Assembly (NCBI RefSeq): GCF_000143535.2
Contig: NC_037325.1
Span: 1,426,001-1,490,000 of the forward strand
Direction: 5' to 3'
Length of the DNA stretch: 64,000 bases
DNA from: Botrytis cinerea B05.10
Lineage: Eukaryota; Ascomycota; Leotiomycetes; Helotiales; Sclerotiniaceae
Part shown: one piece after another, positions 25,125 through 37,240 of the stretch
Numbering within the stretch: position 1 is the first letter of the stretch
Layout of the letters: each line of letters starts with the position of its first letter
Position numbers and translations under genes: made by a program
Notes under the pieces: model-generated
The model's input: only the letters and a program-made list of their open reading frames with translations
Databases searched by the model: none
What the model was told of the DNA's origin: nothing

Positions 25125-26536
25125 GATATTAGCACCATTTGAATGTGTTCAAAATGTGAGATAATAAACTACCGTGGTTTGAGGTAAATTTTGTTTACGA
25201 CTTGAACAGGAATCAATGAGGTTTGTATGAAAGGAAGATTACTAACAACAATTTAATTGTGTGTATGAGATTATAAAGGATTGAGAAGTCATAGAAGCTA
25301 CGGATGTTGTGGTGTGTTGTGGCAAGTACGACCAACAGTGTACGCATAGCCACAATCTTTTATATACAAGAAAGAATCACCCTTTTCGTCTTACCAGCCC
25401 GAGTACTTATATAATGATCTAATTCTTTAAAGTTTCTTGGAAAAACTGCTGGTTTTTCAAATCACAGTATAAAGCTCGCCGATTCCGAATTCAAAATTGA
25501 ATCGGAACATCGTCCCCCATCGTCTTTCAAACTGTCAGTAAACACCTCTTATCAAGAATAAGAGATAGTTTCATCGAACTTTTAACAAGAAATACGTACC
25601 TCCTCTCTCTACTCTCTGTATTCATAGATGAATATTCACATTCCCTACCAGAGTCTTTGCAAGTTCTTGGTTATTTTGATCTCGGAGTTTTTCATCTCTC
25701 AGTAGCATTATAGTTAAGCTGCTAATTGATAGCCACATCGATTAGCAGAATCGAATTCTAAAACTTAGAAATCTTCGGTATAGCAATAACATCCAAAAGC
25801 CTTTTTTTCTCTCCTTAAGTTATAGTATCTGAAGTTTCTCTGAGATAACATAGCCCCCGAATTTCAACCCTTTCGTCCGATAGTATCCAGATTCCGCTCT
25901 ATATTCGAATCATCTCGGACCCCTTGCTGGATGCGGGATTTCTGTGGTTATATGTACAACACTCTCAAGAACTGGTGAGTTGTGAGACTGGCAGTAGAGA
26001 CGTAGATGTATATTCATTTTTAGTAAAGTTTAGAAATATATCATATATCCTCCAAGAATAGAACAATAGAATACCATGTAAGATGGAAATAGATCAACAA
26101 TGTAAGCTTGCATAGCTAGATAGCTTTACTAGAGATGCTTGGGATTGTTAATTTGATCTTCATTCACATTGTATTGTCATTTGATGTCTATCATCTTAAC
26201 TTTTGAATGTTGATATTCCAACTCAGTATCCTTTGAATTAACATTTGTAATCTTTGAATAGTATTCACTAAAATTTGATTCCGCAAGCCCCTATAATCCG
26301 GTGAGCTGATGGGTCTAATGTGTAAATGCCACCCCAATAACTGCAATTTCAAAGAAGGCAATGGCGCTCTTGAAAATATTTATCAGCCCATCATGACCCC
26401 CCCCCCCCCCCCCCCCCCCAAAATCGGTAGTCAACAATTACCCAAGATCTGTCAAATGGAAGAACTTCTGCAGAATTTAATACCAATTCGATTGGTTTTA
26501 GTATTTAGACAAACCCCTTTTTCGATCATTTTAGCA
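25125..26536. other. Intergenic region between F-box gene and transcription-factor gene
   Basis: About 1.4 kb, AT-rich, holding the F-box promoter and the 3' flank of the Zn2Cys6 gene. Apart from the poly-C run at 26397-26419 I see no feature. Confidence 0.5.
26397..26419 (+). repeat. Homopolymer run of 23 C
   Basis: Twenty-three consecutive C residues follow TCATGA. It sits about 120 bp past the stop codon of the Zn2Cys6 gene. Runs this long are unstable, and its length may be uncertain in the assembly. Confidence 0.9.
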
Positions 26537-28883
26537 TCACCCACCCCCTCCATACCACACTCCCGGCGCGATTTCACTATCTGGATTCATAATTGGCCCC
26601 GGAAACGAGTAGTTCGGGTTCCATAAATCCTCCTCCATACTTACGCCAATGTCAAAGTCAATCATCTGAGTCATCTCCTCCCAAAACGACGTATTCATTT
26701 CAAAATTGCTAAAGCCCGCAATGGGGTCAGCAGAAGAGTCGTTTGGAACCAGTGGTTGTAGTTGAGGAAGTTCAAGACCATTTGTATCCTGTGGTGGGAC
26801 CCTAACTTCCTGAATAGCCGCAGTGTCCCTCCCCTCGGCATCATTTCCACTTCCCTCTTCCTGGACCGATAACTGTGAATTGTTGGCTATCCCATCGAGG
26901 TTCTTATTACGGTCCAAGATCCTCTCGTAGCAAATGGTGAGAATTTGTAGACCTGATTTTGCGATGGGGCTTCTGTCCTCCATTAATTTCAACCTTCCTA
27001 TCGATTTCTCGATTGCATCCTTTATTCTTTCCTCTAAACCACCCTCCAAATTTGGTGACTCTAATACTATCCCAGACAAAAAAATTCCACAGTCAATGGT
27101 ATTAAATGAGAGGGAATAAAACCGATATTGATGTGGTTTCACTGCATTGAAAAATTGATCCTGAGTATCAAGACAACATAATGCAGCTTTTATGGATGCA
27201 GTTCGACTTGTAGGATGGATTGGTGCATGAGGTCTATGAAGTGCCATAATAAATGAATGCGCGGCAGTTGCTATCGATAATCTTTGGCGAGGAAGTCTTG
27301 GTTCTACTATGTCCCATGATCTATCGGGATTTTCTGTTCGCAAGGTAGGCGGTAGAGCGTCAATCATGGAAAAGACCTTGTTATGAAGGTTTGTGATGAT
27401 TGAGTAGTCTTTAATATGAGGTCTATGAGCACCAGCTGCTAACATTTCATGAATTCTTTGAGCTAAAGAATATTGAAACAGTTGAGGCGAGCAAGTGGAT
27501 GGTGGGGAGTGGGGATGCTGTAAATTTACTGAGGTAGGTATAGTTGTTGACGGATCAACAGGGAATGAACAATCAGTTGGTGTTTTGACTGTACAATCAC
27601 TTGCATTGATTGAGCGAGGTCTTCCAAGCATTGCTGACATATGGCTGATAACAATTAGTAACGCGTCAAGTACGGATGGAAACTGCTAACCTGTCCCAAG
27701 TGAAGAGCGTTACCCAAAGCCTTCTTTTGTATTCGTCATACCAAAGTTTCTCTAGCCTGGTCCCAACATCCTCTCCCGCAACTTTTGGAATTGAAGCTTG
27801 TAAGTGTAGTCCTAAATCTTGACCCTGTCTGAGATTTGGTAAGCATGATGGATAAATGAGACAGAAAGACCACAAACCTAATTGCACTACCCAATAAGTG
27901 CCACGCTTCTGTGCCTCGACTATAATTCTTCAACCAACCAGATTTTAACAGATCATGTTCGACGCCTGTTATAGTGGAAGAATGTCTTCCTAAAAGAGAC
28001 ATTATCTCCATACCAATCTTACTATACTCATGAGAAAGTCTATCGCAATCTAATAATGTTTTTAAATGAAGTATTTTTGATGCTTCTGTGTCTGGAGGTA
28101 AGAACTGTAAGGAAACGGCAAGAGTTTGGAATAATAATGCAGGAAAATATAGAAGATCTCTAGAGATACTTCCAAGATCCGATTGCCCACTTAAAGTACT
28201 ACGAACATCTTGCCATGATTTGAGAAGATTCCGAAAATAATGCTCTTCTAGTATTTTGAGATAGAAATGTATTTCTGAGAAGAATATGTCGACAAGCTCG
28301 GAGATAATAGACTGAGATGGCAGTTGTATGACTAAACTCAAAAACTTATGTCGTAAACCAGGATGGGATAATGAAGTTGATGCAGATGCTCCCATGAATG
28401 TGGAAAGGTCATCACTGATGTGAAATGACTGCTTCTATCAGATTGAACTGTAGAGGGGGGAGAGAAAGCAATACCTTTTGTAGCCCGATAAACGAGGTAT
28501 TATGGGAAGCATATCCTACTTGATCAAAAAGATGGGATGGTGTTGAGCCTGACTTCAATATGATTTCCTCGTCTCTTGTACGTTTGCTTGATTGTGCTCC
28601 ATTCTTTGAGACATCCTTCGAATCATCGAGTCTATCCTTTTCGTAAGAACGTCTTCCAGTCACAATTTCTGATATGTAACATACGATGATTGATTAGAAT
28701 AGGAGCACTTTTCAGGAACATTTCGAGAAATGCAAACATCACATGGCTGTCCACGATTACACTATTTGACCTGTTAAAGGGAATTCTTATCGATAACATA
28801 TAATCTCATACCTTTTGCTTTCTTCTATAGCATTCCCAACATGTCTTGACTATACGTCTTCGTTTCTGCGGCTTCGTTTCCAT
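26537..28883 (-). CDS. Zn(II)2Cys6 transcription factor with fungal-specific regulatory domain
   Basis: Six exons: 28883-28812, 28761-28681, 28615-28475, 28434-27878, 27828-27691 and 27644-26537; about 698 aa. The zinc cluster is split by intron 1: Cys15, Cys18 then Cys25, Cys31, Cys34, Cys43 (C-x2-C-x6-C-x5-C-x2-C-x8-C, seen as TCWECYRRKQK then CNRGQPCDVC). A Lys/Arg/Ser-rich linker follows. The Fungal_trans domain spans about 130-480, with AWHLLGSAIRQGQDLGLHLQ and FTWDSHMSAMLGRPRSI, both standard blocks. The C-terminal 150 residues are acidic and Gln/Ser-rich. Intron 2 (28680-28616) has a weak GTTACA donor, and intron 3 could end three bases later; these two borders are less certain. The target pathway cannot be read from sequence. 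Confidence 0.85.
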
Positions 28884-29204
28884 GATCGAGTGTTCAGTGT
28901 AGCGGTATATATGTGGATTGATGAAGGGGCGGATGAAAATGGCCAACGATGTGATTGATTTTAGTCACGTGAAACTGGGCTATGAAGCGGAGTTAACGTT
29001 AAGACCACGGAGCTTTCCATATTTTAGCTCGTATCTTCGTATGTTCGTATCTTCTCATTGCCAAGCCTCGAACGTTCTTTCAAACGTCGGAGGATGTTGA
29101 ACTGAACTACTTCCAAAATCTCTCCTTAAAACACATACTCGGACTCGCACACTCGAAGGATCTCACCGGTGACAATTCGACATTCGAATGACAAAATGTG
29201 AACG
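28884..29204. other. 5' flank of the Zn2Cys6 gene
   Basis: This stretch holds the transcription-factor promoter. Several short frames exist, none convincing. Confidence 0.4.
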
Positions 29205-30207
29205 GTGCGATACCCGCCGCCATTGGTTTACCTTCCACAACGCCATTCGAACGAGGAAAAGCCCTCCATATTGATGCACATCTTCTTTCCATCTGCAATC
29301 GTATAACCACACTTGCTAGCTACCTGCTACATTTTCCCGCCGTCTCTGGAGTCTGGGGGTGCCATGTTGTCTCGATGCTCTCTGACTACGTCGTAGGATG
29401 GCGGGGCTCAAATTATCCTCAATCATGCGACTTCAAAGACAAATGTACAAACTCTTAATCGAATAGAAGTATCTCTCTGGAGTTTCCGTTGGATCTGGTG
29501 GCCATCGGATCTCCTTGCAGGTTATACAAGTGCTATATGGATGGGACTATGCCCGCTAGAAAGATATGCAGAGAAAGAACATGCCTTTACTTTCTGGCCA
29601 ACCTTCAGTGGGAAGAATCATGTTCTTTTCTGGATCGCTTTGAATATCGGGTTCATATACCAGTCTTGATGGCTATGTACGGGGCACATCGTAATAATTT
29701 AGAACAAGCAGACTCATACTGAGTTTAGATAAAGTGCTGGCAGTTACACAGCATCACACCAAATAGATAGACCTTAAACATACAATCGCCATACTACATA
29801 TTGTATGATTCAATCTACCTTTTTGCTTCTCTGCATTGAATTCCCCTCTGACTTCTTCATACGCTCCCGGAGAGTAAATATCGATATGCAAGAAACTTCA
29901 TCCTGCGAGGGAGTACACGTATTTGCCAAAACTGTGTCAAGTGTCACCGATCTTAACACGGCATACTGATTAATCCTTGATGTTGATCATCTCGCTCACA
30001 ATTTATCCGACCCCCATGTCCGACCTTCCCCGCAATCTTACCGGATGTACCGATTTGTATCCCAAATTCGGTTGGATGAACACCTGCACACGATTTCATC
30101 ATCGTCACCCGTTACTCTCGCACAACTTGCGGTGTATCTGGAAAACTCTATCGCCCTCAAGTTACCTCGGACGTATAGCTCAAGTGAGTTCAATGTCCTA
30201 TCCTTGA
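29205..30207 (+). pseudogene. Unidentified coding-like remnants
   Basis: Two open stretches look protein-coding but do not form a gene. The first (about 29404-29668) reads QTLNRIEVSLWSFRWIWWPS then ERYAEKEHAFTFWPTFSGKN and FWIALNIGFIYQS, then stops; the aromatic, hydrophobic pattern suggests a membrane protein. The second (about 29980-30206) reads RMYRFVSQIRLDEHLHTISS and LAVYLENSIALKLPRTYSSS, then stops. Neither begins with a supported ATG and stops interrupt the space between. I do not recognise either. They may be exons of a decayed gene or parts of two. Confidence 0.3.
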
Positions 30208-30350
30208 CTGACAACTCAAAATAATGGATTCCTGCAAGTGACTACCCCGCATGTAAAATGAGGGGAAATTCCCACGTTACATATATCTTAAAAAGAACTG
30301 CTGTTTTTGAGTAGAATATGGTTTAGAACTCTTTCTTGTCAGATGTAATC

Positions 30351-32573
30351 ATGAAGCTCTTGTTATGGTCATTGTCTTTTGGAACTGTGTTTTCTACTTC
30401 CACAGCTGCCACTCCTACGACGACAGCTGAAAGTGCAGACGCCTTTACTACGAATATCAATATAAATGTTCAACGTGAGTGTGTTGGCGTTTTTCAGCGC
30501 ATCGAGAATTGTTTATGCAACATGTCTCAGTGCTCTTCACCACTCTTTTCGTTTTTTGACGAGTCAATCCATCACGCAACTAACTCACATCTACTCCAGA
30601 ACTATGGGATTTATTCGTCGGTCCGGTAGAAACCGCAACGATCAATACAACCGTCTCTGCGACTCCAGTTCCAACATCTGAACTCATTCCTCCACCACCT
30701 CTTCACTATTCCTCTTTCCCAAGCGGTGCCCAGGTACCTTTAGCTCAAAAGAATGAATCCTGGAAATTTCCTTCTGGTTTTTGGTGGGGTGTAGCATCTG
30801 CAGCCTACCAGATCGAGGGAGCAGCTGCGGATGAAGGTAGAGGTCCTAGCATTTGGGATGTGTTTACGCATAATGCTGCTGCGAAGGCGACCTTATTTAA
30901 TGATACAGGTGATGTTGGTGATAATCAGTATTATTTGTACAAACAAGGTTTGTGCACTATTTTCTACACTGAGCATAGGATGATAGGGAGACTGACAGCA
31001 ATAGACATCGCAAGAATTGCAGCACTCGGCGTTCCATATTATTCATTTTCCATCTCTTGGTCTAGAATTCTACCATTTGGAAAAGGACCAGTTAATGAAC
31101 TTGCTCTGCAGCACTATGAAGATCTTATTGATACTTGTATCGAATATGGTGTTAAGCCTGTCGTGACACTATTCCATGTAAGCTTCATCCATATCTCATC
31201 CCATCTATGATTCTAACTGTTTCCTTTTAGTGGGATACCCCTCTCTTCCTCCAAAACACTTACGGCGGCTGGCTATCCCCCAACATCATCGAAGATTTCG
31301 TCGCCTACTCCAAGATAGTTTTTTCCCGCTACGGCGACAAAGTCCCCCACTGGTTCACCGTGAACGAACCCATCGTATTCTGCACTACCTATCCGCTCCC
31401 CTCCGGTTATTTCACCTCCACCACTATCCCTTCAAAACAGCAACCCTATTACTGCGGTCACCATGTTCTTCTCGCACATGCTGAATCCTATCACCTCTTC
31501 AAATCTCTCGGGTTGAATGGAACCCTAAGTTTCAAAAACAACGGTGGATACAAAATCCCCCTCACAAATTCCTCCGAAGATGCCGTTGCCACACAACGAG
31601 CTTGGGATTTCAACGAAGGCTGGTTTGCGAATCCTGTTTACATCAATGGAGACTATCCATCCTATTTGAAAACTTATCTAGATACCATTCCTCTCACATT
31701 CAATGAAAGTCAAAAGGCATTGATAAATGGTACTGCGGATCTGTTTGCTCATGATGCGTATACTTCTTCGTATTACATGGCTCCTGATACAGGAACTGAC
31801 GCATGTACTTCTAATTCTTCGCATTCGTTATTCCCAGGCTGTTTTAACACTACGAATGTAAATACGGATGGGTGGTTAATTGGAGCGGCCGCAGATCCGT
31901 TGGCGGGCTGGTTGCACAATGCTGTGGATTGGGTACCGGCCTTTTTGAAATACATTCAGGATACTTGGCCTAGTAAGGGAGGGATTGCTGTTTCTGAGTT
32001 TGGGTCAGTTATCTCGTGTACCTCTTAATGACTCTTTGAGCTCCCCTCTTTACCTTTATCCCATTCATAGCCCTCTCCATGCTTACTTTAGTTTCTCTAT
32101 CTCATTTCATCAGAACACACAACTAACCTCTCCTCTCCCAATAGATTCGCAGACCCCTTCGAATATGAAAAAACCCTACTCTCCGATATCCGAACCGACA
32201 CAAGCAGAACCCTCTATTACAAACAATACATGGAAGCCATCTTACTATCCATTAGCGAGGGAGTCAACGTTGTTGGATGTTTAGCTTGGAGTATTATGGA
32301 TAATTTAGAATGGGCTTCCGGTGAGATTTTCCCTCTTTTTCTCTGTTATACTTCGTCGAGGCGGGTTTTTTCTCTCCGCCATAGAGAAAACCATGCTATT
32401 TTAAATATGAGAGAGTTATCGCTAATGGAATTATAGGAAACCATGTAAAATTCGGAATGCAATATGTAAACCTTACGACTGGGGAGCGCTATTACAAAGC
32501 GAGTTTCTTTGAATATGTTAATGCGTTTAAATTGTATGCGGAGGATCCGGTGGTGCCAGTTTATGTTCAATAG
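30351..32573 (+). CDS. Secreted GH1 beta-glucosidase-like enzyme
   Basis: GH1 enzymes hydrolyse beta-glucosides such as cellobiose. Exons are 30351-30474, 30600-30947, 31005-31177, 31231-32003, 32145-32320 and 32437-32573, with introns of 125, 57, 53, 141 and 116 bp and consistent phases; 576 aa. The first about 20 residues (MKLLLWSLSFGTVFSTSTAA) form a signal peptide. A Thr/Pro-rich region fills residues about 21-97. The GH1 barrel starts with FPSGFWWGVASAAYQIEGAA. The acid/base is Glu261 in WFTVNEP, and the nucleophile is Glu471 in AVSEFGFADPFE rather than the usual ITENG. NLEWASGNHVKFGMQYV, near the C-terminus, is the family aglycone-site block. It lies near the GH7 gene but on its own promoter. 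Confidence 0.92.
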
Positions 32574-33292
32574 TTTGAATTGAGATTGGGAGAATGAATG
32601 AGTGAGATAAATGAGCTGCATGGACGCGAGGAGGATCATTCAGCTGGTGGGTGGTCATAAAAAGTATATAGACGGGAGAGAAGAGAATCTAATACTGAAA
32701 ATTATATACCTAGTTGGTGTATTACTCTAGACTTTGAAATATCCCAATCATCAAGTGGATTCTGCCCATTAAACCAATTTCATTTAAAGGAATACACGGG
32801 CAGCAGATATCAAATGATTTCCATTGAAGATAAAAGATCCGAGAATAGAAATCATAATCATACATTTTCATTGACATTCTTCCAAATGATCACATTGCAT
32901 GTATCAAACGAGTCAGATTAACATCGAAGATTAACAAGCCTAATATCTCTCTAAGTAACCCAACAACAAAAATCAAAGTAATTAGAGAAGGGAAGAAGAG
33001 AGAAGAAAAGAAGAAAATTATAAGACCATATGAAAAATGAAAAGAAAAGATTCATCTTGTCCGACATTGAAGTCCTGCATTTTTCTACGATACCCAATCA
33101 ATCAATTTTTCCCCCCGTGTTAAGAGACCAGTCCAAGCTCATCTCTACATTCATTTCTCCACCTCATTCTCATAACTCACGATTTGATCCTCGAGTTATG
33201 TTATTTATCAACTTCTTCTCTCATTCTCACATCTTCCCTTTCCTCCATCTCCCTATCATACTTCACGCCCACCACAACCCATCTCACCCCCT
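32574..33292. other. Convergent intergenic region between GH1 and ferritin-like genes
   Basis: About 720 bp, purine-rich around 32980-33050 (GAAGAGAGAAGAAAAG). No gene is seen. Confidence 0.5.
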
Positions 33293-34382
33293 CTACGAAA
33301 TGGCCAACACCAAAGGTCCCGCCACTGTAATATCATCCGTCAACGCCCCAGTCGCCGGCATCTGACTCGCCAAGTTCAAATACGCATCACCCGCCAATCC
33401 CTGAGGAACCGTACACGCACCATTCGCAAACGGAGTAAAAGCAGTCCCGCCCGTCTGTCCTCCATTCGTAAACGCACAAGCGGTAGCTCCCTGCGCCGTC
33501 GTCGTCAACTGCAACGTCGAGCCCGGCGTAACCGCCTCATTAGCCGTCGTCAGCGTCACAGCCGGGAATGGCGTAACTGCCAAGTTGGATCCTTGTGGAC
33601 AGGAAGAGATGAATGGGGCAGCGAGGGAAAATACATTGCGGATTCCGAGGGGAGTATCGAAGGCGGAGGGGACGGCAGACACTTTCGACGCGGTGCGGAT
33701 GAATGTTTGATGGCGGGATTCGACGGTTACGATTTCTGCCGCGACAGTGAGAACCGCTTTACTGCTGATTAAGGGCGCGGCGCCGAGATAGGCGCTCACG
33801 CCGATGTTTTCGAGCACGTTGGCTGTGGCGATCATGGCTTGGGCGGTGGTGAAACCAAAGTTGTAGGTACAAGGCGCGACGGGTTGAGTGCCAGCAGCTG
33901 AGATAGCTGTCATGAGGGTAGTGACATGAGTAGCTTCTGTCATGGCAACCATTTTCAAATTGGTGATATCTTGGGTTGTGAGGCCCAGAGCTGTGAAGTC
34001 GGAGTCGGGGAACTTGGCGAATCCTTGCTGGTAGAAGGCAGTTTCGAGATTCTCGAGAGTGAGTGCGCTGGATAGGGGTGTTAGTTATGTTTTGGCTTGG
34101 GGGAATGAAGAGGGGGAGCAGTGACGCTCCGCTGGGCCACTGCGTGGAGGCTTTTTCGCTTCGCTCCATGAAAGAAGAAAAAAGAAATAGGAGAGAGAAA
34201 ATAACATACAATTGCAGAATATCCACATCCGTCAAATTAGCCGGCAAGCCCGTCTCGGTAACCTGTCTCTTCCACTCGTACATCTTCAGCGCTCTCTCAT
34301 TGAGCCTAGGTAGCGCTGGAAGAGCCGATGCCACTGCTGCCAATCCAACCACCGCTCCAATGAGATTTCTTAATCCAGGCAT
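33293..34382 (-). CDS. Secreted ferritin-like domain protein (Rds1-type)
   Basis: Proteins of this kind carry a ferritin_2 four-helix domain and are often stress- or development-regulated; no enzyme activity is established. Exon 1 is 34382-34210 and exon 2 34067-33293, with a 142-bp intron; 315 aa. Residues 1-20 (MPGLRNLIGAVVGLAAVASA) form a signal peptide. The ferritin-like part begins FALTLENLETAFYQQGFAKF and continues through MVAMTEATHVTTLMTAI, with FGFTTAQAMIATANVLENIG and VLTVAAEIVTVESRHQTFIR. Glu and His at helix positions could bind metal. The C-terminal 100 residues are Thr/Ala/Gly-rich and cell-surface-like, ending GPLVLAIS. Confidence 0.82.
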
Positions 34383-35500
34383 TTTGATTTGACTGATTGA
34401 TTAATCGACTTGTTTTGAAAGGAATTGATATATATATGTGTATAAATAATAATAATAAGATGTATGCAAGACCAGCCTGAGCTACTACAACTATAAAATT
34501 AACTAGAAAAAACAAATTATGCCTCTACAACAAGATTAAGAGAATATAAAAAAATGAATGAATGAATTCAAACAAAAAAGCAGTCCAGTGCTTGAGAAAT
34601 TAAGTATAAAAAAGAAGAAGGCTTCGTTCGTAATGAAAGTAATGAGATATCAAACCCACGAAAATCCAAAAACCCGACCTCCCATCATCTATATGTACGA
34701 TCCCCCAACGCAATCCACACCCCCATTACAAACCCCCAAGCAATACCAAGACAACAGGAAGCCACTCACCCGTTCACATGTAGCAACATGCAACGGCAAC
34801 CCCCAAGCGCAATCTTGGCACTCGCAGCATCCCAATGCTTAAATGGTTCGCTGGGTCTGGATAAGCACCTCCTTCGTCCGTTCCCTTGCATAACTTTCTC
34901 GTCCGCCAATCGCGCGCCGCCATTATCGCCCAATGCAGGATTCGAAATAAGCTTATTTCACATGCCGTGCTGCTTAACAGACATGGGAAAATGGAACATC
35001 TTCTATCCGCGCCGTGGTGAAGGGGTGCTAGGATTGAACGTGTGGGATTTGTTTCGAGTGTTTAGGCATTGGGAGCTAATTAGCCTTAAGGTTATATCAT
35101 CTGAAAACCGTTTTTTTTCTCTCCCTGTTTTTCGGTGATAATCAAAGGAAATACTCCGTTCCGCATCTCATCTATAGAACTCACAATTAAGAAAGGACAG
35201 ATTCACATAATCCTCCCTCTCTCTCACACACAAACTTGTACTCCCACCCATCCCGACAAACGTCACGAATTCGAATCCAAGTACCGAGCGGAAATTACAT
35301 AATCACGCTAAGAAAAAGGAGATGGTTATTGACATCTCCCCATCTTCAACCACTAACAAATTGATAAATACGATCACACATATCTCCAACTGCATCCTCC
35401 CCAAATCACACACCTATCTGTCTATCTATCAATCTATCCAAACCTCCCATTCCCATAAATTCTCATACTTCACCTCCCTTTCTCACCTACCCCCACCCAC

Positions 35501-35526
35501 CCATCCATCCATCCATCCATCCATCC
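35501..35526 (+). repeat. (CCAT)n microsatellite
   Basis: Six and a half perfect CCAT units lie within a longer CCCACC/CATC-rich tract. A related CATC-rich tract recurs near 35910-35940. Confidence 0.9.
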
Positions 35527-36050
35527 CTAAGCTAGCTGTATCATCTCCGTTTCGCATCCGTCAAGCATCCGAATCCCTGCATATATTATACTCCGTGAGC
35601 AAGTAATTACTGTAAGTAAGCATGCTCAAAAAAATAGCCTCTAGGTTACATCCGAGCCCGATTTTCCCATCATCATCATTATCATGGAAAATTATTCCTA
35701 TATCCACATCCACAAACATCCACATTCGTACTCGTATCCGCAACCGCATAAACCCCGAAAAATCAAAATAGATGCGATTTTGTATTTTATAATACTACAC
35801 GATGCGTGACGCGTATTAAAATACAAACTAAGTAGTCACTCAATCAGTCTGTTGAATAATTAGCATCCCTCACATATAGCCAAGCACACACACATCTTAC
35901 ATCTTACTTACCATCCATCCATCCACACCATCCATCCATCATGCATGCAAACCCAGCACCAGCCATATATATCAATTCCCAGCACGAACGACAGCATTAC
36001 GAACAAAGTGATAAATCTGCATTTTCCCTATCTCCTCATCGCAGAAATTC

Positions 36051-36108
36051 AAATCAAATCAAATCAAATCAAATCAAATCACCTCACCTCACCTCACCTC
36101 ACCTCACC
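36051..36108 (+). repeat. Abutting pentanucleotide repeats (AAATC)6 and (ACCTC)5
   Basis: Six perfect AAATC units (36051-36080) run without a gap into five perfect ACCTC units (36081-36105). The two arrays share the period and the ending TC, suggesting that one arose from the other. Confidence 0.9.
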
Positions 36109-37240
36109 ATCTAAGCTCAAACTCCGCGAAATAAATACATTTCTTCAACCCAACCCAACCCAATCTATCACAACATAACATAACACAACACACACAGTCC
36201 AACCGAATACAAACCAAGCTCAACCCCCCAGCCCATGATCCCATCTCCCATCCTCATCCGGTCGTTTCCCCAGTCAACTCTTCTCAAACCCCCCCCTCTA
36301 TTCTTCCTCTCTTCCTTTCCTCCCCTTTCCTCCCCTTCCCTCCCCTAACTTTCCCCCCTCCCCCCTCTCACACAGTCCACATCCACAATCTACAATACCA
36401 CACAACACCACAGCACCCCACCACCATAAAAGCTAAAAGCCACCACCCACCCACCAAAGATCAGAAACCGCTTCATCAACCAAAATTATAAATCAGCCAA
36501 GCAAAGCAATACACTTTCGTTGTCATGCAACATTCAGTTTTGCTCCCCCTTCAATCCTACGTCCTTCCTCCCGTCAAGTGGAGATATCGTAATCGGATTG
36601 AGAATTGCCGAAATCAAGGATCCATGTTGAATGTAGATCAAGGGGGAGTTATAGCACAGTGTGGAACTCACAATGCTTGATACATGTCATCATCTCGGTA
36701 CATAGTTCTACAATTCTTGGGGGAATTTATATACTATATACAAGTAGCCCCTTCAAAGACAAGATATTTGTAATTTAAATTCATTTCCTTTCGCTAAATT
36801 ATAAATGCATCTGATACAGAAACGCTAAAAAGCAAAGGAAATATATTCGAGCCTTGATCCCACTCTCATTCGATATGATCCGAATAAAAAAGGCATACAC
36901 TTTCTTCGTACTATTTCCTTTTCCTGACTCGTTTTGTGACCATTCACTTTTCACTGCATTCAAGTAAATCTGGCACCCATTTGATCCTCCTCAATAATTA
37001 GTCCTTCCTTCGTTCATCCATCTTTCATCCCCAGTTTCATTCTGATTCATCAATCTGACAATCAAAAAAAAGACCTAAAAACAACCATAGGTCGGTGTCA
37101 TTGGTGAGAGTAACACAAATCAACGTGTTACGTCGGCGATGCTTCCTAGCCTACAAAATGTATTCATTTTGTTAGTCAGATAATTCGACATTATATCAAA
37201 ACGTTCAAATCCTCAAGTAAGATGGTTGGTTGAATTCAAT

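Larger units (their letters stand above)
34383..37240. other. Long intergenic region with microsatellites, 3' of SSD1
   Basis: About 2.9 kb of C/A-rich, low-complexity DNA holding the promoter of the ferritin-like gene and the 3' flank of SSD1. Open frames are all products of simple repeats. A TATA-like stretch (TATATATA) at about 34428-34437 lies 46-55 bp upstream of the ferritin-like start. Confidence 0.6.

Noticed and set aside
33030..33365. 111-codon plus-strand frame between GH1 and the ferritin-like gene
   Set aside because: It overlaps the end of the ferritin-like gene and has random composition rich in His/Pro/Ser.
35261..35286. TTCGAATCC element resembling a tRNA T-arm
   Set aside because: No matching acceptor stem, D-arm or anticodon stem could be found around it.
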